A stretch of DNA of 64,000 bases from Manis javanica (Eukaryota; Chordata; Mammalia; Pholidota; Manidae). Position numbers and translations under genes: made by a program. The first letter of the stretch is position 1; every line of letters starts with the position of its first letter. The DNA lies in contig NC_133157.1 of assembly GCF_040802235.1 (NCBI RefSeq), positions 26,491,501 through 26,555,500 on the forward strand. The letters run 5' to 3'. The notes under the pieces were generated by a model, which saw only the letters and a list, made by a program, of their open reading frames with translations, was not told the DNA's origin and searched no databases. This document shows, piece after piece, positions 1 to 12,898 of this stretch.

Positions 1-1725
1 TACTTCGGGTAAATTCCCAGAAGTGGAATTCCTGGGTGAAATAGTATTTCTCTTTTTCATTTTTGGAGGAACCTCCATATTGCTTTCCACAATGGTTGAA
101 CTAATTTACATTCCCACGAACAGTGTAAGACCGTTCCCCTTCTCTGCATCCTCCCCAGCATTTGTTGTTCCCTGTCTTTTGGATGTTGGTCATCCTAACT
201 GGTATGACATGATATCTCATTGTGGTTTTAATTTGCATTTCACTGATAATTAGCGATGTGGAGGATCTTTTCATGTGCCTGTTGGCCATCTGAATTTCTT
301 CTTTGGAAAAGTGTCTGTTCAGATTCTCCACCCATTTTTTAATCAGGTTGTTTTCCTTTTGGGTGGTGAGGCAACTGATGTCTTCATATATTTTGGATGT
401 TTACCCCTTGTCAGATATGTCATTTATGAATATATTCTCCCATACCATCAAATGCCTTCTTCTACTGACAGTGTCCTTTGCTGTGCAGAAGGTTTTTAAT
501 TTGATGTTGTCCCACTTGTTCATTTTTGCTTTTATTTCACTTGTCTGTGGAGATGTGTTCAGGAAAATGTTGCTCATGTTTATATTCAATAGATTTTTGT
601 CCATGTTTTCCTCAAAGACTTTTATGGTTTCATGACTTACATTCAGTTCTTTGATCCATTTTGAGTTCACTTTTATGTATGGAGTTAGATAATAATCCAG
701 TTTCATTCTCTTATACTTAGCTTTACAGTTTTGCCAAGGCCATTTGTTGAAGAGGTGTCATTTCCCTATTGTATATCTGTGTCTCCTTTATTGTATATTA
801 ATTGACCATATATGTGTGGGTTTATATCTGGACTCTCTATTCTTTTCCATTAATCTATGGATCTGTTCTTGTGCTAGTAGCAAATTGTCCTCATTGCTTT
901 GCCTATGTAGTAGATCTTGAAGTTGGGCAGCTTAATTCCCTCAGCTTTATTCTTCCTTCTCAGGTGCTTTGGCTATTTGGAGTTTTTTGCGGTTCTATTT
1001 GAATTTTAGAACTATTTGTTCTAGTTTGTTGATGAATACTGTGGGTATTTTGATAGGAATTGCATTGAATCTATAGATTGCTTTAGGCAGGATGGCCATT
1101 TTGACAATATTATTTCTTTCTATCCATGAGCATGGGATGTATTTCCATTTATTGGTGTCTTCTTTAATATCTTTCTGTTGTATCTTGTAGTTTTCAAGGT
1201 ATAGATCTTTCATGTCCTTGGTTAGGTTTTTTCCTAGGTATTTTATTCTTTTTGATACAATTGTGAAAGGAATTGTTTTCCTGATTTCTCCTTCTGCCAG
1301 TTCATTGTTAGTATATAGTAATGCAACAGATTTCTGTGTATTAATTTGTATCCTGCACCCTTGCTGAATTCAGTTATTGGTTCTTGTAGTTTTTTTTTTT
1401 TGAGAGGGCATCTCTCATATTTATTGATCAAATGGTTGTTAACAACAATAAATTTCTGTACAGGGGACTCAGTGCACAATCATTAATCATCCCCAAGCCC
1501 AACTCTCAACAGTCTCCAATCTTCTGAAGCATAACCAACAAATTCTTACATGATGAACAAATTCTCACATAGGGAATAAGTTCTTACATGGTGAACAGTG
1601 CAAGGGCATTCATCACAGAAAGTTTCAGTTTTGATTACGCATCATGAACTATAAAGAATCAGGTCAAATATGGATATTCATTTGATTTTTATACTTGATT
1701 TATATGTGAATCCCACATTTCTCCC

Positions 1726-1760
1726 TTATTATTATTATTATTATTATTATTTTTTTTTTT
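1726..1760. repeat. (ATT)n microsatellite followed by a T run
   Basis: Repeated ATT units end in a T run, within the 3' part of the env retrosequence. The second retrosequence has only a short version of this tract near 53570. Confidence 0.85.
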
Positions 1761-2326
1761 AATAAAATGCTGAAGTGGTAGGTAGATGCAAGATAAAGGT
1801 AGAAAACATAGTTTAGTTCTGTAAGAGGGCAAATGTAGATGATCAGGTGTGTGCCTGTAGACTAAGTATTAATCCAAGCTAGACAAGGGCAACAGAACAT
1901 CCACAGATGCAGAAGATTTCTCTCAAAACAGGGGGAGGTGAGGTTCTGAGCCTCACCTCTGTTGATCCCCAATTTCTCACCTGATGGCCCCCCTGAGACT
2001 GTGCCTGTCTTAGGTTGTTCCTCCCTTGAGGAATCTTACCCGTCTCTGGCTAACCAGTCATCTTCTGGGGCCATACAGGGAAATGTAAAGTTGGTAAGTG
2101 AGAGAGAAGCAATATTGTTTGAAAAGGTTAGCTTTTTACTTCTTTGCAGATTTATTCTCTGTGGCTTCTATGCCCAGCATTTGTCTTGATGTATCTTTAC
2201 CACTTGGAAGAACTATGATACTCAGTAATTTCGATATGAGGCACGAATTCTACTTAAGGGTTGTAATTAGGAAGGAAGAAGAAAAGGTATAGAAGTAGCA
2301 GATGGAAGAAAACATGGGAAGATTGA

Positions 2327-2653
2327 TTATTTCTTTGACATATCTTCTTGTAGAGTAACATAAGTATGTATAGGTTTTAAACTACTAATTAAATTGTGTA
2401 CACACATTAACATAATAGGAATACAGCTACATAACCAAAGCAGACCTACAATTACCAGCCATCTCCCGTGAAACCAAAAAAACCAGTTAGCCACCCTAGG
2501 CATTTGTGAAAACTTATTAATGATATGATGGATATTGTCTAACTGAATTTGAATAGTTTGAGAAAAATCAGACAAATTAAAACAACACATTCCTGGGAAC
2601 TGTTCACATCCCATATGTTCTTTTAACAGTAGATAGTCTATAGTTGCAAGATT
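2327..2653 (-). pseudogene. ERV Env transmembrane subunit, C-terminal part
   Basis: The frame encodes the end of an Env TM protein: a short stretch before the disulfide loop, an intact CX6CC motif (C-EQFPGM-CC), a second helical region, a hydrophobic membrane segment (around WLVIVGLLWLCSCIPIML) and a short cytoplasmic tail. CX6CC together with the residues around it resembles alpharetrovirus-type and related TM subunits more than the LQNRRGLD type. The fusion peptide, first heptad repeat and the whole surface subunit are missing, because the retrosequence is 5' truncated. The frame runs by chance into L1 ORF2 sequence upstream. It is a dead fragment. Confidence 0.75.
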
Positions 2654-4065
2654 TTGGTTCTTATAATTTTGATGTGGATTCTTCAGTGTTTTTATATACA
2701 ATATCATGTCATCTGCAAACAGTGACAGTTTCACTTTTCCTTACTAATCTGATGCCTTTTACTCCTTTGTGTTGTCTGATTGCTGTGGCTTAGACTCCAG
2801 TACTATGTTGATTAAAGTTTTGAGAGTAGGCATCCTTGTCTTGTTCCTTATTTTAGAGGAAAAGCTTTCAGCTTTTCACTGTTAAGTATGAGGTTGACTG
2901 TGGCTTTGTTGTATATGGCCTTTATTGTGTTAGGCACTAACCCTGTGTACCCATTTTGTTGAGAGTTTTTATCACGAGTGGGTATTGAATTTTGTCAAAT
3001 GGATTTTCAGCAACCATTGAGGTGATCATGTGATTTTTGTCCTTTTTGTTGATGTGGTGTATGATATTGATGGATTTTTGAATATTGTGTCATCCTTGCA
3101 TTTCTGGAATAAATCCAACTTGATCATTTTGGGTGATATTTTTGATGTATTTTTGAATTTGGTTTGGTAATATTTTGCTGAGTATTGTTGCATATGTTCA
3201 CCAGGGATATTGGTCTGTAATTTTCTTTTTTTGTGGTGTTTTTGCCTGGTTTTGGTATTAGAATGATGCTGGCTTATAGAATGAGTCTGGAACTCTTCTC
3301 TACTCTTCTTCTCTTTTGAAAACTTTAAGAAGAATTGGTATTAGCTCTTCTGTACATGTTCGTTAAAATTCAGTGGTAAAACCATCTGGTCCATGGGTTT
3401 TGTTATTAGATATTTTTTTGATTACCAATTCAATTTCATTGCTGGTAATTAGCCTGTTCAGATTTTCTGTTCCTTCCTGGGTCAGCCTTGGAAGGTTGTA
3501 TTTTTCTAGAAAGTTGTCCATTTCTCCTAGATTATCCAATTTGTTAGCATATAATTTTTCATAGTATTCTCTCATAATTCTTTGTATTTCTGTGGTGTCC
3601 ATAGTTATTTTCCCTTTTTCATTTATGATTTTGTTTATTTGTCTACACTCTCTTTTTTCCTTGGTAAGTCTGAATAGGGGTTAACCTGTTTTATTTCCTC
3701 AAAGAACCTGTTTCTGGTTTCATTGATTCTTCCTATTGTTTTATTGTTCTCAATTTTATTTATGTCTGCTCTAATCTTTATTATGTTCCTCCTTCTACTG
3801 ATTTTCGGCCTCATTTGTTCTTGTTTTCCTAGTTTCATTAATTGTGAGTTGTGACTTTATTTGGGATTGTTCTTCTTTGTGAGGTAAGCCAGTATTGCAA
3901 TATACTTTCCTCTTAGAACTGCCTTCCCTGCATCTCACAGGTTTTGGGGTGTTGAGCTGTTTTTTCATTTGTCTCCATATAAATATTCTGATACATTTCT
4001 CTTCTTGTTGTCCTCTCCTGTTTTTCATCCATCCATATACATTACAAGTCTCAGTATTCATCAGT

Positions 4066-5536
4066 ACAGAAAATTGAGTTTTACAGGGACCATTAAAATT
4101 TTTAAAAAATTTCTCTCTTGTAGTAGTTGTAAATAACCTATTAACAAGTTTTTTTCTTTTTAAATAGTCTTACTTTTTCCTAGGGATGTTTAAAGGAATA
4201 TGTAAGGTCATTTTTTATTTCTTTTTGACCCTTAAGTAGGGTCAACCTTGTGTCATTCATTCAAGAGGTATGTCCCTGATAAATTTTATATGAAAATTTG
4301 TTCAACATTTTATTATGAAAATTTTCATACATAAAGCAAGGTGGAGGAGATTTTAGCATGAATACTGATATTTCCACTGAGTATACTCTAACATTATGAT
4401 TTTACTATATTTGATTTTCACATATCTATGACCTCTTCTCCTCTCCATTGCTTAATTCATTCTGCTTGCATTTCAAAGTACCTTACCAATTTAAATGCAC
4501 ATATCCCTCAGTATGAATATCATTAATAAAGATTTAATATTAACTAGAATTAAGTATTTAGTTGCAGTTTTTTTATTTAAAATTTATATAAATGTAGAAG
4601 TAAAACCTACTCAGTTTTGACAAATGCATGCAGCTATGTAATCCAAACTCCTGTCAAGATATAGAACATTAGCATAATCTTAGAAGAGTTCTCTTATGCC
4701 TTTGGCTGATCTTTCCCTTCCCTGACTCTCCCAAAGCAACCACCTTTCTGATACTTTAACACTATTGAACAGTTTTATCTGTATTAGAACTTTAACAACA
4801 GTCTTTATTTTTTGAAATATAACCCATTTCCCCCCAGTTTTTCCATCTTTTTTGATATACAGACAGCTGTGCATAATATATACAACTTAATTATTTGGGA
4901 GATAAGTGTACACTCTTAAAGCTATCCCCAGTCTGTGCCACAAACCTATCCCATCACCTTCAAGTTTCCTCCCACCCTCCTCTTAGAAAATTGTAAGACA
5001 TTTATTACGGCATTGTTAACTACTGGCACCATGCTGTGCAGTAGATCTCTAGGACTTATTCATCTTTTATAAATTTATGTTAATGTTTTAAAATATCTTG
5101 AGAGCTTAAAAATACAACCTTTAAAATTTTTAAGAAGTTGCTACATTAATAACATTAATAATTGTTTATGGAACTGAATTACTTCTTTCTGAGGGTATAC
5201 CAAATGGAGTTACTCAGAAAGAAGTATGGCAGTGTAAAATTAGAAACTTATTGCTTGGACTTTAATAAGTGATGCTTTCCAGTAGTAGAATTTTATTACT
5301 GCCTCTCTACAACCAACAGCATATTGGAAGTCATTGATTATGGTGAAGTACACAGGAAATGCACTAAGCACTTAGATCTGTTTGGAGACAGAAATTCATC
5401 ATAATATAAAAAAAGAGAGAAAAACAAAAACCATATACTTACATAGCAATTGGCAATATGTAACTAGCAATTTGTAGTACATTCTGGAGAAGAAAAACTT
5501 CACAGAAATCATTTGTGAAGGACTATGTATTAAAAT
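4066..5536. repeat. Non-coding, with old L1 3'-end fragments
   Basis: No coding gene is seen. From about 4290 to 5100 the wording resembles antisense 3' ends of ancient L1 elements: the text around the infection-like phrase TATAGAACATTAGCATAAT, and the later stretch CTGTGCAGTAGATCTC. The first 100-150 bases (4066-4210) are paralogous to 48135-48229 plus 49064-49150. The rest is AT-rich with nothing recognised. Confidence 0.45.
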
Positions 5537-5929
5537 GACCTTTGTATTTTTTATTGTTTTTATATATTTTTAATTTTTAAAATTTTGATATCATTAATGC
5601 ACAATTACTTGAACAACATTATGGTTACTAGACTCCCCTATTATCAAGTCCCCCCCACATACCCCATTACACTCACTGTCCTTCAGTGTAGTAAGGTGCT
5701 ATAGAGTCATTATTTGTCTTCTCTGTATATACTGCCTTCCCCATGTCCCCACCCCCCTACATTATGTGTGCTAATCGTAATGTCCATTTTCCCCCTTATC
5801 TCTCCCTTTCCACCCATCCTCCCCATTCCCTTTCCCTTTGGTAACTGTTAGTCCATTCTTGGGTTCTGTGAGTCTGCTGCTGTTTTGTTCCTTCAGTTTT
5901 TTCTTTGTTCTTATACTCCACACATGAGT

Positions 5930-8841
5930 TTTATGGTTTCATGACTTACATTCAGGTTTTTGATCCATTTTGAATTTACTTTTGTGTATGGGGTTAGACA
6001 ATAATCCAGTTTCATTCTCTTACATGTAGCTGTCCAATTTTGCCAACACCAGCTGTTGAAGAGGCTGTCATTTCCCCATTTTTATGTGCATGGCTCCTTT
6101 ATCATATATTAATTGACCATATATGCTTGGGCTTATATCTGGACTTTCTAGTCTGTTCCACTGGTCTATGGGTCTGTTCTTGTGCCAGTACAAATTATCT
6201 TGAGTATGGTGCCTTTGTAGTAGAGCTTGTAGTCAGGGAGAGTAATTCCCTCTGCTTTATTCTTTCTTCTCAGGATTGCCTTGGCTATTTGGGGTCTTTT
6301 GTGGTTCCATATGAGTTCTAGAACTATTTGTTCTAGTTCATTGAAGCATGCTGTGGGTATTTTGATAGGGATTGCATTGAATCTGTAGATTTCTTTAGGC
6401 AGGATGGCCATTTTGACAATATTAATTCTTCCTAGCCAAGAGCATGGATGAATTTCCATTTATTAGTGTCCTCTTTAATTTCTTTTAAGAGTGTCACATA
6501 GTTTTCAGGGTATAGGTCTTTCACTTCCTTGGTTAGGTTTATACCTAGGTATTTTATTCTTTTTGAGGCAATTGTGAATGGAATTGTTCTCCTGATTTCT
6601 CTTTCTGCCAGTTCATCATTAATGTATAGGAATGCAACAGATTTATGTGTCCTAATTTTGTATCCCACAGCTTTGCTGAATTCAGATATTAGATCTAGTA
6701 GTTTTGGAGTGGATTCTTTAGGGTTTTTTTTATGTACAATGTGATGTCATCTGCAAACAGTGGCAGTTTGACTTCTTCCTTGCCAATCTGGATGCCTTTT
6801 ATTTCTTTGTGTTGTCTGATTGCCATGGCTAGGACCTCCAGACTATGTTGAATAAAAGTGGGGAGAGTGAGCATCCCTGTCTTATTCCCGATCTTAAAGG
6901 AAAAGCTTTCAGCTTCTTGCTGTTAAGTATAATGTTGACTGTGTGTTTGGTCATATATGGCCTTTATTATGTTGAGGTACTTGCCCTGTATACACATTCT
7001 GTTTAGAGTTTTTATCATGAATGGTTGTTCAATTTTGTTGAATGCTTTTTCAGCATCTATGGAGATGATCATGTGGTTTTTGTCCTTCTCTTTGTTGATG
7101 TAGTGGATGATATTGATGGATTTTCGAATGTTGTACAATCCTTGCATCCCTGGGATGAATCCCACTTGATCATTATGGATGATCTTTTTGATGTATTTTT
7201 GATTCAGTTTGCTAGTATTTTGTTGAGTATTTTTGCATCTATGTTCATCAGGGATATTGTTCTGTAATTTTCTTTTTTTGTGGTGTTTTTTCCTGGTTTT
7301 GGAATTAGAGTTATGTTGGTCTCATAGAATGAGTTTGGGAGTATTCCCTCCTCTTCTACTTTTTGGAAAACTTTAAGGATGGGTATTAGGTCTTCACTAA
7401 ATGTTTGATAAAATTCAGCAGTGAAACCTTCTGGTGCAAGCGTTTTGTTCTTAGGTAGTTTTTGATTACCAATTCAATTTCTTTGCTGACAATTGGTCTA
7501 TACAGATTTTCTGTTTCTTCCTGGGTCAGCTTTGCAAGGTTGTGTTTTTCTAGAAAGTTGTCCATTTCTTCTAGGTTATCCAGTTTGTTAGCATATAATT
7601 TTTCATAGTATTCTCTCATAATTCTTTGTATTTCTGTGGTGTCCATGGTGATTTTTCCTTTCTCATTTCTGATTCTATTTATGTGTGTAGAGTCTTTTTT
7701 TCTTGATTAGTATGGCTAGGGATTTATGTATTTTCTTTCTTTTCTCAAAGAACCAGCTCCTGCTTTCATTGGTTCTTTCTATTGTTGTATTCTTCTCAAT
7801 TTTATTTATTTCTGCTCTAATCTTTATTATGTCCCTCCTTCTACTTACTTTGGGTCTCATTTGTTCTTCCTTTCTAGTTTCATTAATTGTGAGTTTAGAC
7901 TGTTCATTTGGGATTGGTCTTCTTTCTTGAAGTATGCCTATATTGCAATATACTTCCCTCAGCATGGCGTTTGCTGCGTCCCACAGATTTTGTGTTGTTG
8001 TATTATTGTTGTCATTTGTCTCCATATATTGCTTGATAGAGATTTTTATTTGGTCATTGATCCATTGATTATTTAGGAGCATGTTATTAAGCCTCCATGT
8101 TTTTGTGGGCTTTTTCATTTTCTTCATGTAATTTATTTTTATTTTCATTCCTTTGTGTTCTGAGAAGCTGGTTGGTACAATTTCAATCTTTTTGAATCTA
8201 CTGAGACTCTTTTTGTGGCCTAGTATCTGATCTACTCTTGAAAATGTTCCGTATGCACTTAAGGAAAAATGTGTATCCTGTTGCTTTTGAATGGAGTGTT
8301 CTGTACATGTCCATTAGGTCCATCTGTTCTAATACGTTGTTCAGTGCCTCTGTCCCTTTACTTATTTTCTGTCTGGTTGATCTGTCCTTTGAAGTGATTG
8401 GTGTTTTGAAGTCTTCTAAAATGAATGCATTGCATTCTATTTCCCCCTTTAATTCTGTTAGTATTTGTTTCACATATGTAGGTGATCATGTGCTGGGTCC
8501 ATAGATATTTATAATAGTTATATCCTCTTCTTGGACTGACCCCTTTATCATTATGTAATGTCCTTCTTTGTCTCTTCTTACTTTCTTTGTTTTGAAGTCC
8601 GTTTTCTCTGATACAAGTACTGCAACTTCTGCTTTTTTCTCCCTGTTAGTTGCATGAAATATCTTTTTCATCCCTTTACTTTCAGTCTATGTATGTCTTT
8701 GGGTTTGAAGTGAGTCTCTTGTAGGCAGTATATAGATGTTTCTTGTTTTTTAATCCATTCAGCGACTCTATATCTTTTGATTGGTACATTCAGACCATTT
8801 ACATTTAGGATGGTTATTGACAGGGATGTACTTTTTGCCAT
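5930..8841 (-). pseudogene. L1 ORF2 (endonuclease-reverse transcriptase) remnant
   Basis: The frame begins near 8841 with the endonuclease N-terminus (ILNVNGLNVPIKR, then the catalytic-glutamate motif LQETH). Pieces of the endonuclease C-terminal half follow near 8198-8473, then the linker and RT near 6923-7646, and the FADD-type catalytic region near 6740. ORF2 supplies nicking and reverse transcription for L1 mobilisation. This copy is broken by several frameshifts and has lost its C-terminal end at about 5930, so it cannot be active. Confidence 0.85.
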
Positions 8842-9144
8842 TGCAGGCTTTAGCTTTGTGATTACCAAAGGTTCAAGGATAATTCCCTTACTATCTGACA
8901 GTCTAATTTAAGTCACTTCATGTGCTATTGCAAACACAACCTATAGGTTCTTCTTTTTTTTTCTTTTTCCTCCTTTTTCTTCCTCCTCCATTCTTTGTAT
9001 GTTATGAATCATATTCTGTGCTCTTTGTCTATCCTTTGGGTGACATCTATTTAGCCTTAGGAATACTTTGATTTGTGGGAGTCCATCCAGAATGCATTGT
9101 AGAGGAGGTTTGTGGGAGGTAAATTCTCTCAACTTTTTCTTATC

Positions 9145-9926
9145 TTAAAATTGTTTAATCCCTCCTTCAAATTTAAATGATAACCTTGCCGGGTATAGTA
9201 TTCTTGGTTCAAGGCCCTTCTGCTTCATTGCGTTAAATATATCATGCCACTCCCTTCTGGAGTGTAAGGTTTCTGTTGAGAAGTCTGATGATAGCGTGAT
9301 GGGTTTTTCTTTGTATGTGATCTTTTTTCTCTCTCTTGCTGCTTTTAAAAGTCTGCCTTTATCCTTTTTCTTTGCCATTTTACTTATTATATGTCTTGAT
9401 GTTGTCTTCCTTGGGCCCCTTGTGTTGGGAGATCTGTGGACTTCCATGGCCTGAGCGACTATCTCCTTCCCCAGATTGGGGAAGTTTTCAGTAATTACTT
9501 TCTCAAAGACACTTTCTATTCCTCTTTCTCTCTCTTCTTCTTTTGGTACCCCTATAATATGAATTGGTCACACAGTTCTCTCAATATTCTTTCATTCTTA
9601 GAGATTCTTTTTTCTCTTTGTGCCTCAGCTTCTTTGTATTAATCTTCTCTAATTTCTATTCCATTTACCGTCTCTTCTACTACATCTAATCTGCTTGTAA
9701 ATCCCTCCATTGTATGTTTCATTTCAGATATGGAATTTCGTAATGATTGAATCTCTGACTTAAATTCATTCCTGAGTTCTTGAATATTTTTCTGTACCTC
9801 CATAAGCATGTTTATGATTTTTATTTTGAATTCTCTTTCAGGCAGATTGGTGAGTTCAGTTTCATTAGGCCCTTTATTTGGGATCTGTGAAATTTTGGTC
9901 TGAACCATGTTCTTTTGATGTTTCAT
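9145..9926 (-). pseudogene. L1 ORF1 (RNA-binding chaperone) remnant
   Basis: Two frames cover the protein. 9639-9926 is a coiled-coil-like N-terminal part with heptad-rich text (IQSLRNSISEMKHTMEG). 9145-9447 is the C-terminal domain with the typical PRHII.KMAKKKDKGRLLKAARE text. The middle RNA-recognition domain lies between them in other frames. ORF1 protein coats L1 RNA as a trimer in the cytoplasm. Frameshifts make this a remnant. It lies just upstream of ORF2 in the usual L1 order. Confidence 0.8.
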
Positions 9927-10206
9927 ATTTCTATGTGGTGCCCACTAGTGCCCAGAAGCTCCAGTCTCTGGAGCTGTTCATCCCCTAGAGTGAGGCTGGG
10001 GGTTGTAGGGGAATGGAGCTGTTGCCCTGTGTTTATGACGTCTGATTTGTTTATGAGGTCTGCATGCAGTCTGGTTCAGCCTTCTTTCTTGTTGCTGTTT
10101 TAGGGTCAGTTGTAGCAATTTACTGTATTTTCATACTGTTTGTGGTTTTGGGAGGAATTCTCCATCTCACCTCTCATGCTGTCATCTTGAATCTCGACCT
10201 TTGTAT

Positions 10207-10599
10207 ATTTTCAAATTTAAACACAAAGAACTTTCTCAATATAAATCAGATCCCTGTTAGAAGTAGTAATCAATTTCAGCACCCTGTGGAACAACAATAA
10301 AAAGAAAGAATAGCATGAAGGAAGTGTGAGGGAACCAAGTGTTACATTGGAGCCAAGGTTTTGAATAATATTGCAATTTAAAAAAAACACAAAATAATCA
10401 ACTGAATCTGGAAACAAAAGGGTACACCGAGACTATATAGGTTTTAGCCCTTAACTGCACATTTAGTTCTCCTACTAGTTGTTTAGTCTGGAAGAGGCAT
10501 AAATTTATATATGGATATATTCCAGAATAAAATGGATAATGCTAGCCTACAGAAAATTTATTTTACATCCAAATCTTATTTATAAACTACTGTTTGCAT
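10207..10599. other. No gene or clear repeat seen
   Basis: AT-rich sequence between the L1 and an old repeat. Short reading frames on both strands have no recognisable content. Confidence 0.4.
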
Positions 10600-11340
10600 A
10601 TCACTGATCTAAGCACTGGGGTTCTACAGCAATGAATAAGAAGAAGTCTTTGCCTAATAGTAGGGAAAATAGAAAAATAGACCATCAAGCCATAAGATGA
10701 TCAAGGTATAATGCATTTTAAGGGATTGATAAGTGCCAAGGGCAGGGTGGGCAATATGTTGAGGCTTTTCTAAGGAGAAGACATTAAGTATTTGAGGAAA
10801 GAGCTGTTTGAAATGACAAGGGGGAGCCTTGGAAATTCTGGACTGTATTCCAGGTACAAGGTACAGAAAACATAAATTTGGCATATTTCGGAAACAGCAA
10901 GATAACAGTGAAATTAGAGTCTAGCAAGCCTGGTAGAAGGTAGGAGATGAGGTTATAGAAATAGGTGGTAGCCAGATAATGTGGACCATCTGGACCATGT
11001 TAAGGAGTCTTAATTTTATTCTAAATATGAAGGTAAACATTAGTAGCACTTTAGGGAAAGTATGACATGATATGGTTAATTTTTAAAAACAACGCTAGAG
11101 CTTCTGTGCCAGGAATGGAGTGCGGGACAAGAAGAGTGAAAACAAGTATGTAATTAATTGGAAAGCCATCACAGTAGTATAGCTGAGATGAATGTGCCTT
11201 GTACTTGGGTGGTAGCAATGGAAGTAGTCAGAATCAGGTAAATTTGAAGATAGACTTGACAAAATTTACTACTGGATTGGATATGAGTGTATAATGCTGG
11301 TGCCTTCTGAGATAGGAAAGAACTGGGGATAAGTAGTTTG
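10600..11340 (+). repeat. Ancient interspersed repeat, family not assigned
   Basis: Phrases such as GGAGATGAGGTTATAGAAATAG, TTAATTTTATTCTAAAT, GACATGATATGG and CAGTAGTATAGCTGAGATGAAT follow the order of a common old mammalian interspersed repeat that I recognise by wording but cannot name with certainty. It lies just outside the tandem duplication. Confidence 0.4.
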
Positions 11341-11384
11341 GGGATAGAAGGAATCAGTATTCTATTCCTAAACTACTTATCCAC

Positions 11385-12890
11385 TACATCAGGGTGGATA
11401 AACACATGAGTTGCTGCCCTGTAGATAAATATATAATTTATTTTTCATTTTTTGTCAATCTCTGAGTTGAATGTAGTCCATGGAGTATAGCTCATAGCTC
11501 TGTTTAGCTTGATTAGGTGGCCCATGACTGATATACTGCAGTCATGTTTCAGGTGCACAGAGTGGACAAAATCAGATATGTAACATCTTTTAAGGGAATT
11601 CTGTCTTAACCAGGCTTATTGCTAGTGGTGTGTATTAATATGTAAAGGAGTCACATGGCTAAATGCTACCAAATAAAATATCTATTAAAAAATTAAAAAT
11701 ATTTTATAAAAAGCAAACTGTAGTGATGCAAAGTGTCAATATATTGATTAAAGTATAGAGAAGAATGATGAATTATCCCAGAATATCAATTTGGATCAAA
11801 TTATGAGAACAAAAATTTGGGAACAAGTAAATGTTCTTCAGAAATAGCTGGAGAGATCACTGGAATGTTTGAAGCTATGTAGAATAGAGTTTATGTTATT
11901 GAAATTTAGTTATTAAAGGGAAAAACAACTAAAGACTAGAGAAACTAGCATCACTTCAATAAAATACCTTATATATATTTTTTACTTCAAATATATGAGT
12001 AGGTGGAGGGGGATGTTAAACAAGGAGATGAATTAAGATTTATATGGTTGTAAGTGGTAAAATCTAATTAAAATTTGTTTTGTAAAAAATGCTAGTTTAA
12101 GTCATGTAGATAAAATGTAGAAAGATGAGTCTGAGCTCAGTCAAATCTGGGTTGAGGAGTTAAAATTACATCATCATGTGCCTTATCTGTCTCAGCTCAT
12201 TTTCCTTCTCAGTTAGTCTCTCGCATGTATTGGCAGAGACAACCAGCAGGAGCTCAGAGTTTCTCTTCTACCAGCTGAGAGATCACTGAGGTCAAGAGGA
12301 GCCCAGTGTCAGCACTGCTGGAGTTGAGTCTAATTAGCCTTACTCAGGTCATTTGCTGCACTATACCAATCATTATGACTAGAGGAATAAACAGCTTAAA
12401 ATTATTTATTTCTTTATTTACGTATTGACAAAGCTTATTTCCATGCTTACCCCTATATCCAGATCTACAAATTGTTTAGCAATATTGTGCATGGATGCTG
12501 CATGACAAAAGCAAGAGATACTACCTCAAAGAGACTGAGAAATGAGACAAGGAAGATAGAAGTAAGCAGGAAAAGGAAATAAACAGAGGAGAGAGGAGAG
12601 GGTATAACAGGAGAAAGGAGAGGGGAAGTAAGAAAAGAGAAAGGAAAAGAGATTGATTAATCTTGATAAACAGCATCATGACCTTCATGGGAGCAATCAG
12701 CAGAGTTCCTTAAAGCTGGAAACCCAGCAGATAAGGCACTATTAAGAAAATTTACATAAGCTTTCTACGCTGAAAAAATGGGAGTCCCGTATTTGGCTTT
12801 GTGAACATAAAAGCTGTCCTAACACTAGTTTTGCAATATTTTCTTTGAACAAAAACACAACATCTGTTCCCTCATGTGCTTTAGGGTCTT
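11385..12890. other. 3' flank of OR gene 1, non-coding
   Basis: This is sequence downstream of OR gene 1 in its transcription direction. Minus-strand AATAAA signals occur near 12405-12420, about 480 bases past the stop codon, and could end the transcript. An equivalent A/T tract is at 25355-25385 for gene 2. No other gene is seen. Confidence 0.4.
12541..12655. repeat. Purine-rich (GA) tract, unit 1
   Basis: A stretch of almost only G and A on the plus strand. It is collinear with the GA-rich tract at 25590-25745 in unit 2, which is longer, as expected of a slippage-prone tract after duplication. Confidence 0.75.
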
Positions 12891-12898
12891 TCATGTTT

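Larger units (their letters stand above)
1390..2653 (-). mobile_element. Processed retrosequence of an ERV env 3' transcript (copy 1)
   Basis: On the minus strand this segment carries a retroviral Env transmembrane-subunit frame, then about 900 bp of 3' untranslated or LTR-like sequence, an AATAAA signal and a run of about 12 A (T on the plus strand, 1390-1401). It sits inside L1 ORF2 and is flanked by a 13-bp imperfect target-site duplication (1377-1389 and 2654-2666, 11 of 13 identical). The poly(A) tail and TSD mean it was inserted by L1 machinery as an RNA copy, not integrated as a provirus. A second, longer member is at 53206-55020. The family name is not known to me. Confidence 0.8.
1..4065 (-). 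mobile_element. L1 retrotransposon fragment (ORF2 part), interrupted by an env retrosequence
   Basis: Reverse-strand frames give broken pieces of L1 ORF2 protein. C-terminal parts lie near 401-706 and 995-1213, the reverse transcriptase motif FADDMILY near 2695-2720, and the segment before the RT near 3363-3838. The 3' end lies left of the window. The 5' end is truncated near 4065, in the region between endonuclease and RT, where non-L1 sequence begins. Many stops and frameshifts make it inactive. The block at 1390-2653 is a later insertion, because the L1 text reads through across it. Confidence 0.9.
5548..10195 (-). mobile_element. Near full-length L1 with 11-bp target-site duplication
   Basis: The element reads on the minus strand from a 5' end at about 10195 (sense start beginning near AAGATGACAGCATGAGAGG) through ORF1, ORF2 and a 3'UTR to an A/T-rich tail at 5548. 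The perfect 11-bp duplication GACCTTTGTAT flanks it at 5537-5547 and 10196-10206. ORF2 joins the 3'UTR abruptly at about 5928, so the C-terminal part of ORF2 (roughly 0.9 kb by comparison with the other copies here) is deleted. Both reading frames carry frameshifts and stops. Confidence 0.9.
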
